Assembly: GCA_965217125.1 (NCBI GenBank)
Contig: OZ244244.1
Location: 1,364,001-1,428,000 of the forward strand
Source of the DNA: JAAOIF01 sp965217125
Lineage (GTDB): Bacteria > Pseudomonadota > Gammaproteobacteria > PS1 > Pseudothioglobaceae
Direction of reading: 5' to 3'
Length of the DNA: 64,000 nucleotides
The notes under the pieces are model-generated. The model did no database searches and had not been told where the DNA came from. It worked only from the letters and a program-made list of their open reading frames with translations. Position numbers and translations under genes: made by a program. Of this stretch, positions 9,242 to 17,921 are shown in pieces. Each line of letters starts with the position of its first letter. The first letter of the stretch is position 1.

Positions 9242-9724
9242 ATGTTATCACAGATAGTTCTTTTACATATTCAAACAGCCGCTATTGTAGCGGCTGTTGT
9301 CATTGCTTTTTACGCTATTTTATCTAATAAAAATATCGCTAAAAAAGATAAAACAGATAAATTATTATTAAACGATTTAGAAGACCCGTTTCTTAAAGAT
9401 GGATTATCTGTATTGAGAGAAATCTCAATCAATACAACCGATGATAATATTGCAACTTATGCCCATATAAAAATAAATGATAAAGATCACAATAAATATA
9501 AAAATTCAATAAAAATAATAAATTTATTAAATTTTTATGAAAATATTTCTGTTAGCATCAATAAAAAAGTTTATGATTTTGATATGATTAAAAGATCACA
9601 AAAAACACAAACCATAGAAATGTATGAAAAATTAGAGCCTTATATAAAAGAAGTTAGAAAGGTTGATAAAAATGATAATTTATTTATTGAATTTGAATAT
9701 TTTGTCAATAAACTTAAAAAATAA
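9242..9724 (+). CDS. DUF4760-like membrane-anchored protein
   Basis: 160 residues. One N-terminal transmembrane helix (about 10-30, IQTAAIVAAVVIAFYAIL) and a soluble helical, Asn/Lys-rich domain. The segment NFYENISVSINKKVYDFDMIK followed by a Tyr/Glu-rich helix resembles DUF4760 proteins, which have no assigned function. It is more AT-rich and Lys/Asn-rich than its neighbours and sits between two housekeeping operons, which points to acquisition. Translation probably depends on the abutting leader ORF. Confidence 0.55.
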   Translation: MLSQIVLLHIQTAAIVAAVVIAFYAILSNKNIAKKDKTDKLLLNDLEDPFLKDGLSVLREISINTTDDNIATYAHIKINDKDHNKYKNSIKIINLLNFYENISVSINKKVYDFDMIKRSQKTQTIEMYEKLEPYIKEVRKVDKNDNLFIEFEYFVNKLKK

Positions 9725-9828
9725 GACCCGCCATATTTTATAACTTCGCTCCAAAATTACAACTATCTTATACATACCAATAAAATTATTTATGTGAAAA
9801 AAGTATTGGCAATCTTGGAGAATAAAAA

Positions 9829-10185
9829 ATGTCCATAAAAAACAAGCAAAACGCTGAAAAATCCAACCAAATACTGGTGTTTTTTTATAAATATTGGATT
9901 ACTGCTGTTTTATTGTTAGTATTGCTGAGCTTAATTCGGCAAAATTTTATCAATCAATTCCCATTTGGATTGATGAATAAGCAACAAATAATCAAGCAAA
10001 ATATCAGCCGCAATCAAACCCTAAAGCAACAAAATAAAATCAGCTCAATTGAACTCAACACCCAAACCGCGAGTGATAACGAAGTTTTGGAATCTCAAGC
10101 GCGTTATCGATTTGGACTGATTAAAAAGGGTGAAACTTATTATCAAATTAATGAATTAACGCCAAACGAGGCGGACCAGCCCTAA
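9829..10185 (+). CDS. ftsB: FtsB-like cell division protein
   Basis: 118 residues: short cytoplasmic Lys/Gln-rich N-terminus, one transmembrane helix (about 22-42), then a Gln/Asn-rich coiled coil and a C-terminal ARYRFGLIKKGETYYQI, which matches the conserved end of FtsB. FtsB joins FtsL and FtsQ in the divisome. Location directly before ispD-ispF is the standard gammaproteobacterial order and supports the call. A good Shine-Dalgarno (GGAG) precedes the ATG. Confidence 0.85.
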   Translation: MSIKNKQNAEKSNQILVFFYKYWITAVLLLVLLSLIRQNFINQFPFGLMNKQQIIKQNISRNQTLKQQNKISSIELNTQTASDNEVLESQARYRFGLIKKGETYYQINELTPNEADQP

Positions 10186-10197
10186 TCAAATATTTTT

Positions 10198-10902
10198 ATG
10201 CTAAAAAATCAACATTTCCTTATCGTGCCTGCCAGTGGGATTGGCAAGCGCATGGGTGCCGACATACCAAAGCAATACCTAAAACTCGATAATGGGCTAA
10301 GTGTGCTAGATCAAACACTAAAAACCTTATTAAATATTGAGCAAATCACAGCCTGTGTGATGGTAATTGCCGAGCAAGATAATACATTTGCAACATCAGA
10401 CTTTGCCAAACATCCAAAACTATTGGCAACTGTGTTTGGCGGCGTGCAGCGTTTTCATTCAGTCATTGCTGGGCTGGGCGCACTCAAACCTTTTGCCAAA
10501 AATAGCGATTGGGTGTTAGTGCATGATGCTGTGAGGCCTTGCGTAAAAGCCAGCGAAGTGGTGAATTTAATCACCCAGCTTAGTAATCACCCAACTGGTG
10601 GGCTGTTAGCTACCAAAGTAGTTGATACCATTAAACAAGCCCATCACAAAATTGTTAAAAACACCATAAATAGAAGCAATCTTTGGCAAGCACAAACCCC
10701 ACAAATGTATCGTTTTGGGGTATTATCAAAAGCATTGGAAAAAGCTGTAGAACATAACTTAGATATTAGCGATGAAGCCAGTGCAATTGAGCATTTAGGG
10801 CTTGAATCTGTGTTGCTCTCAGCCAGCAAAAATAACCTTAAAATTACCACGCAAGAAGACTTAAAATTGGCAAATTTTTATTTAAATTCAATCAACAAAT
10901 GA
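10198..10902 (+). CDS. ispD: IspD, 2-C-methyl-D-erythritol 4-phosphate cytidylyltransferase
   Basis: 234 residues. MEP-pathway enzyme forming CDP-methylerythritol from MEP and CTP. The nucleotide-binding loop is present as VPASGIGKRMGADIPKQYL (about 7-25), with VLVHDAVRPC (about 103-112) for metal and substrate binding. It overlaps ispF by 4 nt (ATGA). Confidence 0.97.
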   Translation: MLKNQHFLIVPASGIGKRMGADIPKQYLKLDNGLSVLDQTLKTLLNIEQITACVMVIAEQDNTFATSDFAKHPKLLATVFGGVQRFHSVIAGLGALKPFAKNSDWVLVHDAVRPCVKASEVVNLITQLSNHPTGGLLATKVVDTIKQAHHKIVKNTINRSNLWQAQTPQMYRFGVLSKALEKAVEHNLDISDEASAIEHLGLESVLLSASKNNLKITTQEDLKLANFYLNSINK

Positions 10903-11378
10903 CTACTAAAACTGGATTAGGGCAAGACTCGCACGCATTTGAAACTGAGAAGGACAAATTGCTTATCCTCGGTGGTGTTAAATTTGACCATCCTCAAGGC
11001 TTAAAAGGCAACAGCGATGCTGATGTTATTTTGCATTCGCTCACCAATGCTATTTCATCCATTACAGGCAACAATATTTTAGGCGCAAAAACCGATGAAC
11101 TGTGCCAACAAGGCATTACTGATAGTGCGCAATATCTAAAATTAGCATTAAATGATTTAAACGATTGGCAGATTGAGCATATTGCCATTACCATTGAATG
11201 TTTGCTGCCAAAAATCTCACCACAATTAGACGCATTAAAACACAGTATTGCCAACTTAATCAATACTACCGTGGATAACATTGGAATTACTGCCACAACA
11301 GGCGAAGGTTTAAGCACTTTTGGTAGGGGCGAAGGCATTCAAGTATTTACTATTATTAGCGTTTCAAAATATGCATAA
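10899..11378 (+). CDS. ispF: IspF-like 2-C-methyl-D-erythritol 2,4-cyclodiphosphate synthase, divergent
   Basis: 159 residues, the family length, overlapping ispD by 4 nt. The zinc ligands Asp and His are in GQDSHAF and the third His in DADVILHSLTN. Several otherwise conserved positions differ: the usual AHSDxD is GNSDAD (His replaced by Asn), the FPDTD loop is replaced by AKTDEL, and the CMP-binding TTTEK reads TTGEG. RGEGI near the C-terminus is kept. Position and fold argue for IspF, and no second copy is in the window, but substrate geometry may differ from the E. coli enzyme. Confidence 0.85.
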   Translation: MTTKTGLGQDSHAFETEKDKLLILGGVKFDHPQGLKGNSDADVILHSLTNAISSITGNNILGAKTDELCQQGITDSAQYLKLALNDLNDWQIEHIAITIECLLPKISPQLDALKHSIANLINTTVDNIGITATTGEGLSTFGRGEGIQVFTIISVSKYA

Positions 11379-12780
11379 TTTACACATTCCAGTTAATCCT
11401 AGAATTCAAAAATTGCACTTTATTGGCATTGGTGGCTCTGGTATGAGTGGCATTGCTGAGATATTGCATAATCTAAACTATCAAATTTCAGGCTCGGATA
11501 TTAAGCAAAACTCAGTTACCCAAAGATTGCAAGATTTAGGCTGCAAAATCACCAATACGCATCACCAAGATCATGTAATTGGTGTGCAGGCTGTGGTTGT
11601 TTCCAGTGCAATCGATAACAACAATCCAGAGCTTATCAAAGCCCGTGAGCTAAATATTCCCATTGTGCCTCGGGCTGAAATGCTGGCTGAAATTATGCGT
11701 TTTAGGTTTGGCATTGCCGTGGCAGGCACACATGGAAAAACCACCACCACCAGTTTAATCACCCACATACTAAGCGTTGCCAAACTTGACCCTACCTACA
11801 TTATTGGTGGCATCTTAAACTCCAGCGGCATTAATGCAAAACTTGGTGAAAGCGACTATCTCATTGCCGAAGCCGATGAATCAGACGCATCTTTTCTACA
11901 ACTACAGCCAATGCTTAGCGTTATCACCAATATTGACCATGACCACATGGACAGCTACGACAATGATTATCAAAAATTAACCAGTGCTTTTGTTGAATTT
12001 GCCCTAAATTTACCTTTTTATGGTGCTTGCATTGTGTGCGTGGACGATGCGGGCGTCATAAGCATATTAAACCATATTCACCGACCTTTAATCACCTATG
12101 GACTTGGAAATAATGCTGATATACAAGCGATTAATATTAGCCAAGTTGGGCGCAAAATGAATTTTGAAGTGCTCTATAATAAGGGCAAAAAATCGTTTAG
12201 CGTTGAGTTGAACCTGATTGGCAAACACAACATTCTTAACACCTTAGCCGCCATTGGCGTGGCGCGTGAGCTAAATATTAAGGTTAATACCATCAAAAAA
12301 GCACTAAAAAGTTTTGCTGGCGTAGCGCGCCGTCTTGACTATCATGGCTGCTTAAATATTGAGGGTAAAAAAGTTGTATTTTTTGATGATTATGGTCATC
12401 ATCCCAATGAAATTAATGCAGTATTTACAAGCCTACAAAACACCTATCCAAATAGGCGTTTACTGGTCATTTTCCAGCCACATCGCTACTCACGCACGCG
12501 TGATTTATTTGATGACTTTGCCCACGCCTTATCTAAGGTTGGCGCACTGATTTTATTAGAGATTTACCCAGCCAGTGAAAAGTCGATTGCAGGTATTAAC
12601 TCCAGCAGCTTGGCAAAGAGTATTCGACAGCGTTCGTTATTAGACCCTATAGTGGTTAAAAATACTGATGAAGCCTTAAAAGTATTGCCAAATATTGCAC
12701 AAGATGGCGATGTAATATTGGCATTAGGTGCTGGTAATGTTAGTGTTTTAATTAATTTACTGATGCGCACTTATGCTTAA
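11371..12780 (+). CDS. murC: MurC, UDP-N-acetylmuramate--L-alanine ligase
   Basis: 469 residues from ATG 11371; an earlier in-frame start at 11320 lies deep in ispF and is not needed. N-terminal Rossmann motif GIGGSGMSGIAEIL (about 18-31), ATP loop AGTHGKTTTTSL (about 121-132), and YGHHPNEI in the C-terminal domain. First of the Mur ligases: adds L-Ala to UDP-MurNAc in the cytoplasm. It overlaps ispF by 8 nt and murB by 8 nt. Confidence 0.97.
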   Translation: MHNLHIPVNPRIQKLHFIGIGGSGMSGIAEILHNLNYQISGSDIKQNSVTQRLQDLGCKITNTHHQDHVIGVQAVVVSSAIDNNNPELIKARELNIPIVPRAEMLAEIMRFRFGIAVAGTHGKTTTTSLITHILSVAKLDPTYIIGGILNSSGINAKLGESDYLIAEADESDASFLQLQPMLSVITNIDHDHMDSYDNDYQKLTSAFVEFALNLPFYGACIVCVDDAGVISILNHIHRPLITYGLGNNADIQAINISQVGRKMNFEVLYNKGKKSFSVELNLIGKHNILNTLAAIGVARELNIKVNTIKKALKSFAGVARRLDYHGCLNIEGKKVVFFDDYGHHPNEINAVFTSLQNTYPNRRLLVIFQPHRYSRTRDLFDDFAHALSKVGALILLEIYPASEKSIAGINSSSLAKSIRQRSLLDPIVVKNTDEALKVLPNIAQDGDVILALGAGNVSVLINLLMRTYA

Positions 12781-13603
12781 ACATAATGAACCAATGAGTA
12801 GGCATTGCTCATTTAGAAGTGGTGGCTTAGCAGATGATTTTTTTGTGCCAAATACGCTCAAGCAGTTGTGTGAGTTTTTAAAAAACAACCAAAAACCAAT
12901 TTTAATGCTCGGCTTAGGCAGTAATTTATTAGTGCGCGACCAAGGCTTTAATGGCGTGGTAATTAAACTTAAACATTTTAATAAATTAAATATACTCAAT
13001 GGCATAGTCCATGCTGGAGCTGGCACAACTTTGGCAAAGCTGTCTCGCTTTTGTGCCGCCCAAAAGTTAGGCGGTGGCGCGTTTTTAAGTGCCATCCCCG
13101 GTAATGTAGGTGGCGCTCTAGCGATGAACGCTGGGGCATTTGGTGCTGAAATTTGGCAATTTGTTAGCTCAGTTACCACCATCAATCATAATGGCGAGCT
13201 GTTTAACAGAAAAGTATATGATTTTGATATTGCTTATCGCCATGTTGTCAGTAAAAACAAGGGCGAATATTTTGTTAGTGCTAATTTTATATTTAATCAA
13301 ACTGAACAACACAACATTAAAACACTGATAAAAAAACGCAACCTATCCCAGCCTATTGGGCAGGCTAATTGCGGCTCGGTATTTAAAAATCCAAGCTCAT
13401 ATTTTGCCGCTAAATTGATTGAAGACAGTGGTTTAAAAGGGGTTTGTGTCGGTGCTGCGTGCATCTCTAGCAAACATGCAAACTTCATTATCAATCAACA
13501 CAATGCCAGCGCTACCGATATTGAAAAATTGATTATACAAATTCAACAAACCGTAAAATCCAAGTTTGATATTGAATTAGAAACTGAGGTTAAAATTGTA
13601 TGA
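12773..13603 (+). CDS. murB: MurB, UDP-N-acetylenolpyruvoylglucosamine reductase
   Basis: 276 residues. FAD enzyme reducing enolpyruvyl-UDP-GlcNAc to UDP-MurNAc. FAD-site motifs LGLGSNLLVRD (about 43-53) and PGNVGGALAMNAGAFG (about 103-118); the proton-donor Ser lies in NCGSVFKNP (about 200). The compact length and the lack of the Tyr-loop insertion fit type II MurB rather than the longer E. coli form. It overlaps murC by 8 nt and ddl by 4 nt. Confidence 0.95.
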   Translation: MLKHNEPMSRHCSFRSGGLADDFFVPNTLKQLCEFLKNNQKPILMLGLGSNLLVRDQGFNGVVIKLKHFNKLNILNGIVHAGAGTTLAKLSRFCAAQKLGGGAFLSAIPGNVGGALAMNAGAFGAEIWQFVSSVTTINHNGELFNRKVYDFDIAYRHVVSKNKGEYFVSANFIFNQTEQHNIKTLIKKRNLSQPIGQANCGSVFKNPSSYFAAKLIEDSGLKGVCVGAACISSKHANFIINQHNASATDIEKLIIQIQQTVKSKFDIELETEVKIV

Positions 13604-14481
13604 TTGCAGTATTAATGGGCGGCAATTCCGCTGAAAGAGAAATCTCACTTGACAGTGGCGAGGCAGTTTATCAGTCCCTGAAAAATCAGGGCATTGAATG
13701 TTTTAAGTTTGATTGGCATGGTAACAATTTAGCGCAACTTTGGCAGCAGACTTTTACTAAAGCCTTTATTGTCCTACATGGCCGTGGCGGCGAAGATGGC
13801 GCTATTCAACAACACTTAGAACAACACAATATTGCTTATACCGGCTCAAATGTAGTCGCCTCTAAACAATGTATCAACAAAGCCACCAGCAAAGCCATTT
13901 GGGCAAAGCACAATTTACCTCTGGCACCCTCCGTGCTTGCCACTATTGACAAACCCATCCCCAAAATTAATTTCCCATTGCCCTGGGCGGTTAAACCAAT
14001 TTTAGAAGGCTCTAGCATTGGCATTAGCAAGGTTAATCATAGCAACGAACTAAAGCAAGCACTTGCATTGGCTTGGCAATACGACCAACAGGCGTTGATT
14101 GAATACTGGATTACAGGTGATGAATATACAGTCTCAATCCTCAATCGGGCAACGCTACCAGTAATAAAAATTATTGCTGCTGGGGGCTTTTATAATTATC
14201 AGTCCAAATACCATTCAAATAAAACTCAGTATTTATGCCCATGCGACCTATCAGAGAGTCGCGAACAACAGCTACAAAAAATTGCACTAAATGGATTTAA
14301 TCTGCTGGGCGCTAAAACTTGGGGGCGGGTTGATTTTATTGTTGATAAACAGCAAAAGCCTTATTTATTAGAAATTAATACCGTGCCGGGTATGACTTCG
14401 CACTCACTATTGCCGATGGCAGCAAAAGCAGTTGGTTTAAACTTTGACCAATTGGTTTTAGCTATTTTGAATGAGCAATAA
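13600..14481 (+). CDS. ddl: D-alanine--D-alanine ligase
   Basis: 293 residues, ATP-grasp fold. Motifs: MGGNSAEREISLDSG (about 6-20), LHGRGGEDGAIQ (about 62-73), LEGSSIGISKV (about 132-142), and LEINTVPGMTSHSLLP (about 264-279). It makes the D-Ala-D-Ala dipeptide for UDP-MurNAc-pentapeptide. It sits in the normal dcw position between murB and ftsQ, overlapping both. Confidence 0.96.
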   Translation: MIAVLMGGNSAEREISLDSGEAVYQSLKNQGIECFKFDWHGNNLAQLWQQTFTKAFIVLHGRGGEDGAIQQHLEQHNIAYTGSNVVASKQCINKATSKAIWAKHNLPLAPSVLATIDKPIPKINFPLPWAVKPILEGSSIGISKVNHSNELKQALALAWQYDQQALIEYWITGDEYTVSILNRATLPVIKIIAAGGFYNYQSKYHSNKTQYLCPCDLSESREQQLQKIALNGFNLLGAKTWGRVDFIVDKQQKPYLLEINTVPGMTSHSLLPMAAKAVGLNFDQLVLAILNEQ

Positions 14482-15217
14482 ACACAACAAACGCAAACAA
14501 CCAATCATTCGGCTGTTTGTGCCTATTATTAAAATATTGGCAGTTTTCACCGTGCTTGGCTTAATTACTTGGGCTGTTTTAAAATCCAATCCAACTGAAT
14601 TTTTAAAAGTAGATATTTATTGGAATATTGAGCAAACACTGCCACTTACACAAAACGCACTAATGGACAAAATTAAGCCCTTAATTGAAGATAAATATCA
14701 GCTTGATTTAGTGCAAATAAAACAAAGCTTAGAATCCGAACCTTGGATAAATAACGCCCATATTAAACGCCTATTTTGGAACGCCATTCAAATCAATATT
14801 AACCCACATCAAATTGCTATGCGTTGGCAAAATACCAACTGTAAAAACCAACAATTAACTGATTGCAAAGGCTATATATCAACCGATGGGTTATTATTTA
14901 TACCTAAAAAGTTAATCCCATCAACGGCTGTTTTGGCAATTTCAACGCAAGATAGTGATACTATTAACAAACTGCACAAAAACTATCAGCACTATCAAAT
15001 GCTGGCTAAACCGATGCTGATTAAATCATTTTCCAAAACCAATATTGAGCAACTAACATTCAAATCTGGGGTCAAGGTAATTTTAGGTTATCAACAACAA
15101 AGCGAACGGCTGAGGAAGTTTATCAAAGCCTACAATAAACTCAAGCACAAAAATGCAAAAATCAAATCAGCAACCTTTGATATGCGTTATCCTAAAGGCT
15201 TTGCTCTGAGTTATTAA
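14471..15217 (+). CDS. ftsQ: Cell division protein FtsQ
   Basis: 248 residues: short basic cytoplasmic tail, a transmembrane helix (about 14-36), then a POTRA-type domain and the FtsQ beta domain ending GFALSY. FtsQ links FtsL/FtsB to the rest of the divisome; its FtsB partner is encoded 4.3 kb upstream. It overlaps ddl by 11 nt. In most gammaproteobacteria ftsA and ftsZ follow; here the run ends and a convergent gene overlaps the ftsQ 3' end by 26 nt. Confidence 0.93.
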   Translation: MSNKHNKRKQPIIRLFVPIIKILAVFTVLGLITWAVLKSNPTEFLKVDIYWNIEQTLPLTQNALMDKIKPLIEDKYQLDLVQIKQSLESEPWINNAHIKRLFWNAIQININPHQIAMRWQNTNCKNQQLTDCKGYISTDGLLFIPKKLIPSTAVLAISTQDSDTINKLHKNYQHYQMLAKPMLIKSFSKTNIEQLTFKSGVKVILGYQQQSERLRKFIKAYNKLKHKNAKIKSATFDMRYPKGFALSY

Positions 15218-15887
15218 TCAACTGATAGCATAACGCCAATGTTACCAAAGTCCAATACAGCAGCACCAGCCTAACCACCCATTCAAAAATCGGGCTAAGT
15301 CCAATCGCACTTACCATTACGCTAAATAATATGGTTACTAAAGCGGGCAAAATTATCTGCAAGAAAAACAAATTTAGATGGCTAATAAAAGGCAAATTCC
15401 ACCTATATTTTGACGGCTGTCCAAGGGCAATATTAATAAAATTAAGGGTGATTGGAATAATCAAAAAATACATCAGCAAATGCAAAAATTGCATACCAGT
15501 AATCATAACTGGAACAGTGGTTATTATCCCTACCACTAAGGTTAGTCCAATAAATCTAATCATTTTATTAATATCCAATATCGGCATCAGCCCATTAACT
15601 GCCGCCTCGCCCAATATTACTAATCGATACATATTAATTGATAGCATAATATATCCATAAAAAAACAGCAGAAAATAAATAATCGCATTATCTGGCAATT
15701 GCATATCAGCCAAATTACCATTACCATTAAAAAATTGTGTCATCAACGCTAATAATTCTGTTGCAATCAATAAAAGCGGTATAGAAAACAGCAACGGCAA
15801 TATGGAAATTTCCAATATTTTCCGCCAATGTGTGAGCGTAAAGGCAATGCCTGCTAAAAAAATTTTATTTATGGGTAATTGTTTCAT
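15192..15887 (-). CDS. Six-helix membrane protein of unknown function
   Basis: 231 residues with about six hydrophobic segments (about 25-48, 70-90, 110-128, 135-155, 172-190, 200-222) and few charged residues. I do not recognise the family. It is the last gene of a minus-strand unit after mltD (12-nt gap) and converges on ftsQ, overlapping it by 26 nt with no terminator between them. Confidence 0.75.
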   Translation of the reverse strand: MKQLPINKIFLAGIAFTLTHWRKILEISILPLLFSIPLLLIATELLALMTQFFNGNGNLADMQLPDNAIIYFLLFFYGYIMLSINMYRLVILGEAAVNGLMPILDINKMIRFIGLTLVVGIITTVPVMITGMQFLHLLMYFLIIPITLNFINIALGQPSKYRWNLPFISHLNLFFLQIILPALVTILFSVMVSAIGLSPIFEWVVRLVLLYWTLVTLALCYQLINNSEQSL

Positions 15888-15899
15888 AATTTGAGACCT

Positions 15900-17591
15900 T
15901 TAGTTAGCAATAGCTTTGATGATTTTTAACTTTCTGCCAATTTTAAGTGGCTGATTTTTATTTAACTTATTAGTTTTAACAATTTTAGCAACACTAACGC
16001 CAAATTTACGCGCAATAGTTGATAAATTATCGCCACTTTTGATTTTATAAAATACCGTTCTATTAATATTAACATTAACTTTAGCCAGCCCTTTGAGCGC
16101 ATCTTGCGTAATTTTTTGCAGCTGCCAAATGACTAATTTTTTCCCCACTTGCAAGGCTTTAGTAGCGTTTATTAAGTGGTTCCATTCGATAATATCATCC
16201 ACTTGCACGGAGTATTTATTAGCAATTAGCCATAGGCTTTCACCCTTAACAACTTGGTGAATAATCTTGCTTCCATGCTTCTCATTGTTGAGTCTTTGAG
16301 CCTCACGCTGAGACTGCGACATAGTGTAATAATCATCTGGTTTTTGCGGGATTGGAATAATAATTTGCTGACCAAGTTTAATTATTGAATTGCTTAAATT
16401 GTTAATACTCTTGATATAAGCAATCGAGGAATTAAATTTTTTAGCCAATTTAGCTAAACTATCCCCTGTCCTAACTTGGTAGCGCTTGTAATTAAGCCTC
16501 TTATGCTTTGGATATTTGCCACGCGCTTGTTTAAAAGCAGCAACTTTATCAATCGGCAATAGCAATTCATAGCGCGAAATCTGTGGTGTTGCCCAGCGAT
16601 TAAGGTCAGGATTTAAGGTGTAAATCTCTTCTAAACTAAGCCCGCTCCACTGTGCAATTAACGCCAAATCAAGCTGTGAATACAAATAAACAGATTCTAA
16701 CTTTGGCTTATTTTTAACTGGGGTAATTATTTGATTGTATTTCTGCGGGTTTTTAATTAACTCAGCCACTGCCAACAATCTAGGCACATAACCCTTAGTT
16801 TCTGCTGGCAGGGAAATATTCCAAAAATCTGCCTTCTTGCCTGCGGCTTTATTTCTTTTAACCGCCCTTTGCACCCGACCAGGTCCAGAATTATAAGCCG
16901 CAATCGCTAATAACCAATCACCTTTAAACAAACTGTTCAAGCTTTTTAAATAAGCAATGGCTGCACGGGTTGAAAGCACAACGCTACGCCTTTGGTCAGT
17001 CCAATAATTTTGCTTTAACCCATAGAGTTTTCCAGTAGCAGGAATAAACTGCCATAAACCTGATGCCCTACTATGAGAAAAAGAAAATGGATAATAAGCC
17101 GATTCCACAATCGGTAACAACGCCAATTCAATCGGTAAGCCGGCTTTTTCAACTTCTTTGGTAATAAAATATAAATACGGTGTTGCCCGCTTGGTTACCC
17201 GAGTTAAATAATCAGGATGCTTTTTAAACCAATCAATATGCCAAAATAAATCTTTCTGACTTCTGCTCTTTAAACTGTGTCGATTAGAAATATAACGCCA
17301 TAAATCTGTTTCAGCGGACACTGGTGGCTTTACAACCTCAGCGATTTGAACTTTATTAGAATCAAAAGCGGTCTGAACCTTGTTAGAATCAAAAGCGGTT
17401 TGAACCTTATTAGAATCAAAAGCGGCTTGAACTTTATTAGAATCAAAAGCGGTTTGAACCTTATTAGAATCAAAACCTTTATCAACCACAGTTGGAGGTT
17501 TTTCATTAACGCCTAACCAACCACAGCCGTTTAATAACAGCAACAATGCACAATAAAAAGATAATTTTAAGATTTTACACCGCCTGCACAT
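15900..17591 (-). CDS. mltD: MltD-like lytic transglycosylase with three LysM domains
   Basis: 563 residues from the ATG at 17591, which leads directly into a lipoprotein signal (lipobox LLNGC, about residues 19-23). A tandem 9-residue linker (FDSNKVQTA, five copies) follows. The SLT catalytic domain (about 135-290) has LLPIVESAYYPFSFSHSRA with the catalytic Glu, GLWQFIPATG, and AIAAYNSGPGRVQRA. Three LysM modules follow, starting YQVRTGDSL, HQVVKGESL and YKIKSGDNL. MltD cleaves glycan strands from the outer-membrane inner face, making anhydro-muropeptides. The start overlaps bolA by 25 nt; a longer alternative at 17627 is in frame but unnecessary. Confidence 0.93.
   Translation of the reverse strand: MCRRCKILKLSFYCALLLLLNGCGWLGVNEKPPTVVDKGFDSNKVQTAFDSNKVQAAFDSNKVQTAFDSNKVQTAFDSNKVQIAEVVKPPVSAETDLWRYISNRHSLKSRSQKDLFWHIDWFKKHPDYLTRVTKRATPYLYFITKEVEKAGLPIELALLPIVESAYYPFSFSHSRASGLWQFIPATGKLYGLKQNYWTDQRRSVVLSTRAAIAYLKSLNSLFKGDWLLAIAAYNSGPGRVQRAVKRNKAAGKKADFWNISLPAETKGYVPRLLAVAELIKNPQKYNQIITPVKNKPKLESVYLYSQLDLALIAQWSGLSLEEIYTLNPDLNRWATPQISRYELLLPIDKVAAFKQARGKYPKHKRLNYKRYQVRTGDSLAKLAKKFNSSIAYIKSINNLSNSIIKLGQQIIIPIPQKPDDYYTMSQSQREAQRLNNEKHGSKIIHQVVKGESLWLIANKYSVQVDDIIEWNHLINATKALQVGKKLVIWQLQKITQDALKGLAKVNVNINRTVFYKIKSGDNLSTIARKFGVSVAKIVKTNKLNKNQPLKIGRKLKIIKAIAN
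17341..17475 (-). repeat. five 27-bp tandem coding repeats in mltD
   Basis: Exactly five 27-bp units (17341-17367, 17368-17394, 17395-17421, 17422-17448, 17449-17475), differing by only a few bases each and encoding (FDSNKVQTA)n between the lipobox and the catalytic domain. Being a multiple of three, copy changes would alter linker length without frameshift. Confidence 0.95.
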
Positions 17592-17920
17592 TTGGGAGAA
17601 TCTGGCACGCCATTTTTGTCCAACCATTCACTTGGTGTATAAGTGTGCATCGCCAGTGCATGCACCCCAGGGGCGCTTCCTTCGGGGCGAATATGTTTTA
17701 ATTCTTCTGCAAATAATTGATTGATAAAACGATGGCGTTCAATCAGTGCTAAATCAATAAAATAATCACTCACCACCACTAACTTAAAATGCGACTCAGC
17801 AGCCGTGCCTGAATGGTTAGCAGATTCGTTAATAACTTGCAAATGTGTTGGACTAAGTGCGTTTGTCAGCTGCTCGGTCAAATATTGCCCCATTCCAAGT
17901 CTGTTTATTTTATTATTCAT
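17567..17920 (-). CDS. bolA: BolA-family protein
   Basis: 117 residues from the ATG at 17920; an upstream start at 17959 lies inside the reductase gene. Conserved features: AESHFKLVVVSDYF (about 41-54), RHRFINQLF (about 62-70) and GVHALAMHTYTPSEW (about 83-97), ending PDSPKCAGG, as in BolA proper rather than the shorter IbaG/YrbA. BolA proteins pair with monothiol glutaredoxins in Fe-S trafficking and act in stress and morphology control. It starts 1 nt after the stop of the Fe-S reductase gene and overlaps mltD by 25 nt. Confidence 0.93.
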   Translation of the reverse strand: MNNKINRLGMGQYLTEQLTNALSPTHLQVINESANHSGTAAESHFKLVVVSDYFIDLALIERHRFINQLFAEELKHIRPEGSAPGVHALAMHTYTPSEWLDKNGVPDSPKCAGGVKS

Positions 17921-17921
17921 A

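Noticed and set aside
15890..15903. Another end of the 164-bp MITE (GAGACCTTTAG)
   Set aside because: Only nine bases match the element end, with no partner inverted repeat or target duplication nearby.
17341..17475. CRISPR-like direct repeats
   Set aside because: The 27-bp units are contiguous without spacers and are in frame within mltD; no cas genes are present in the window.
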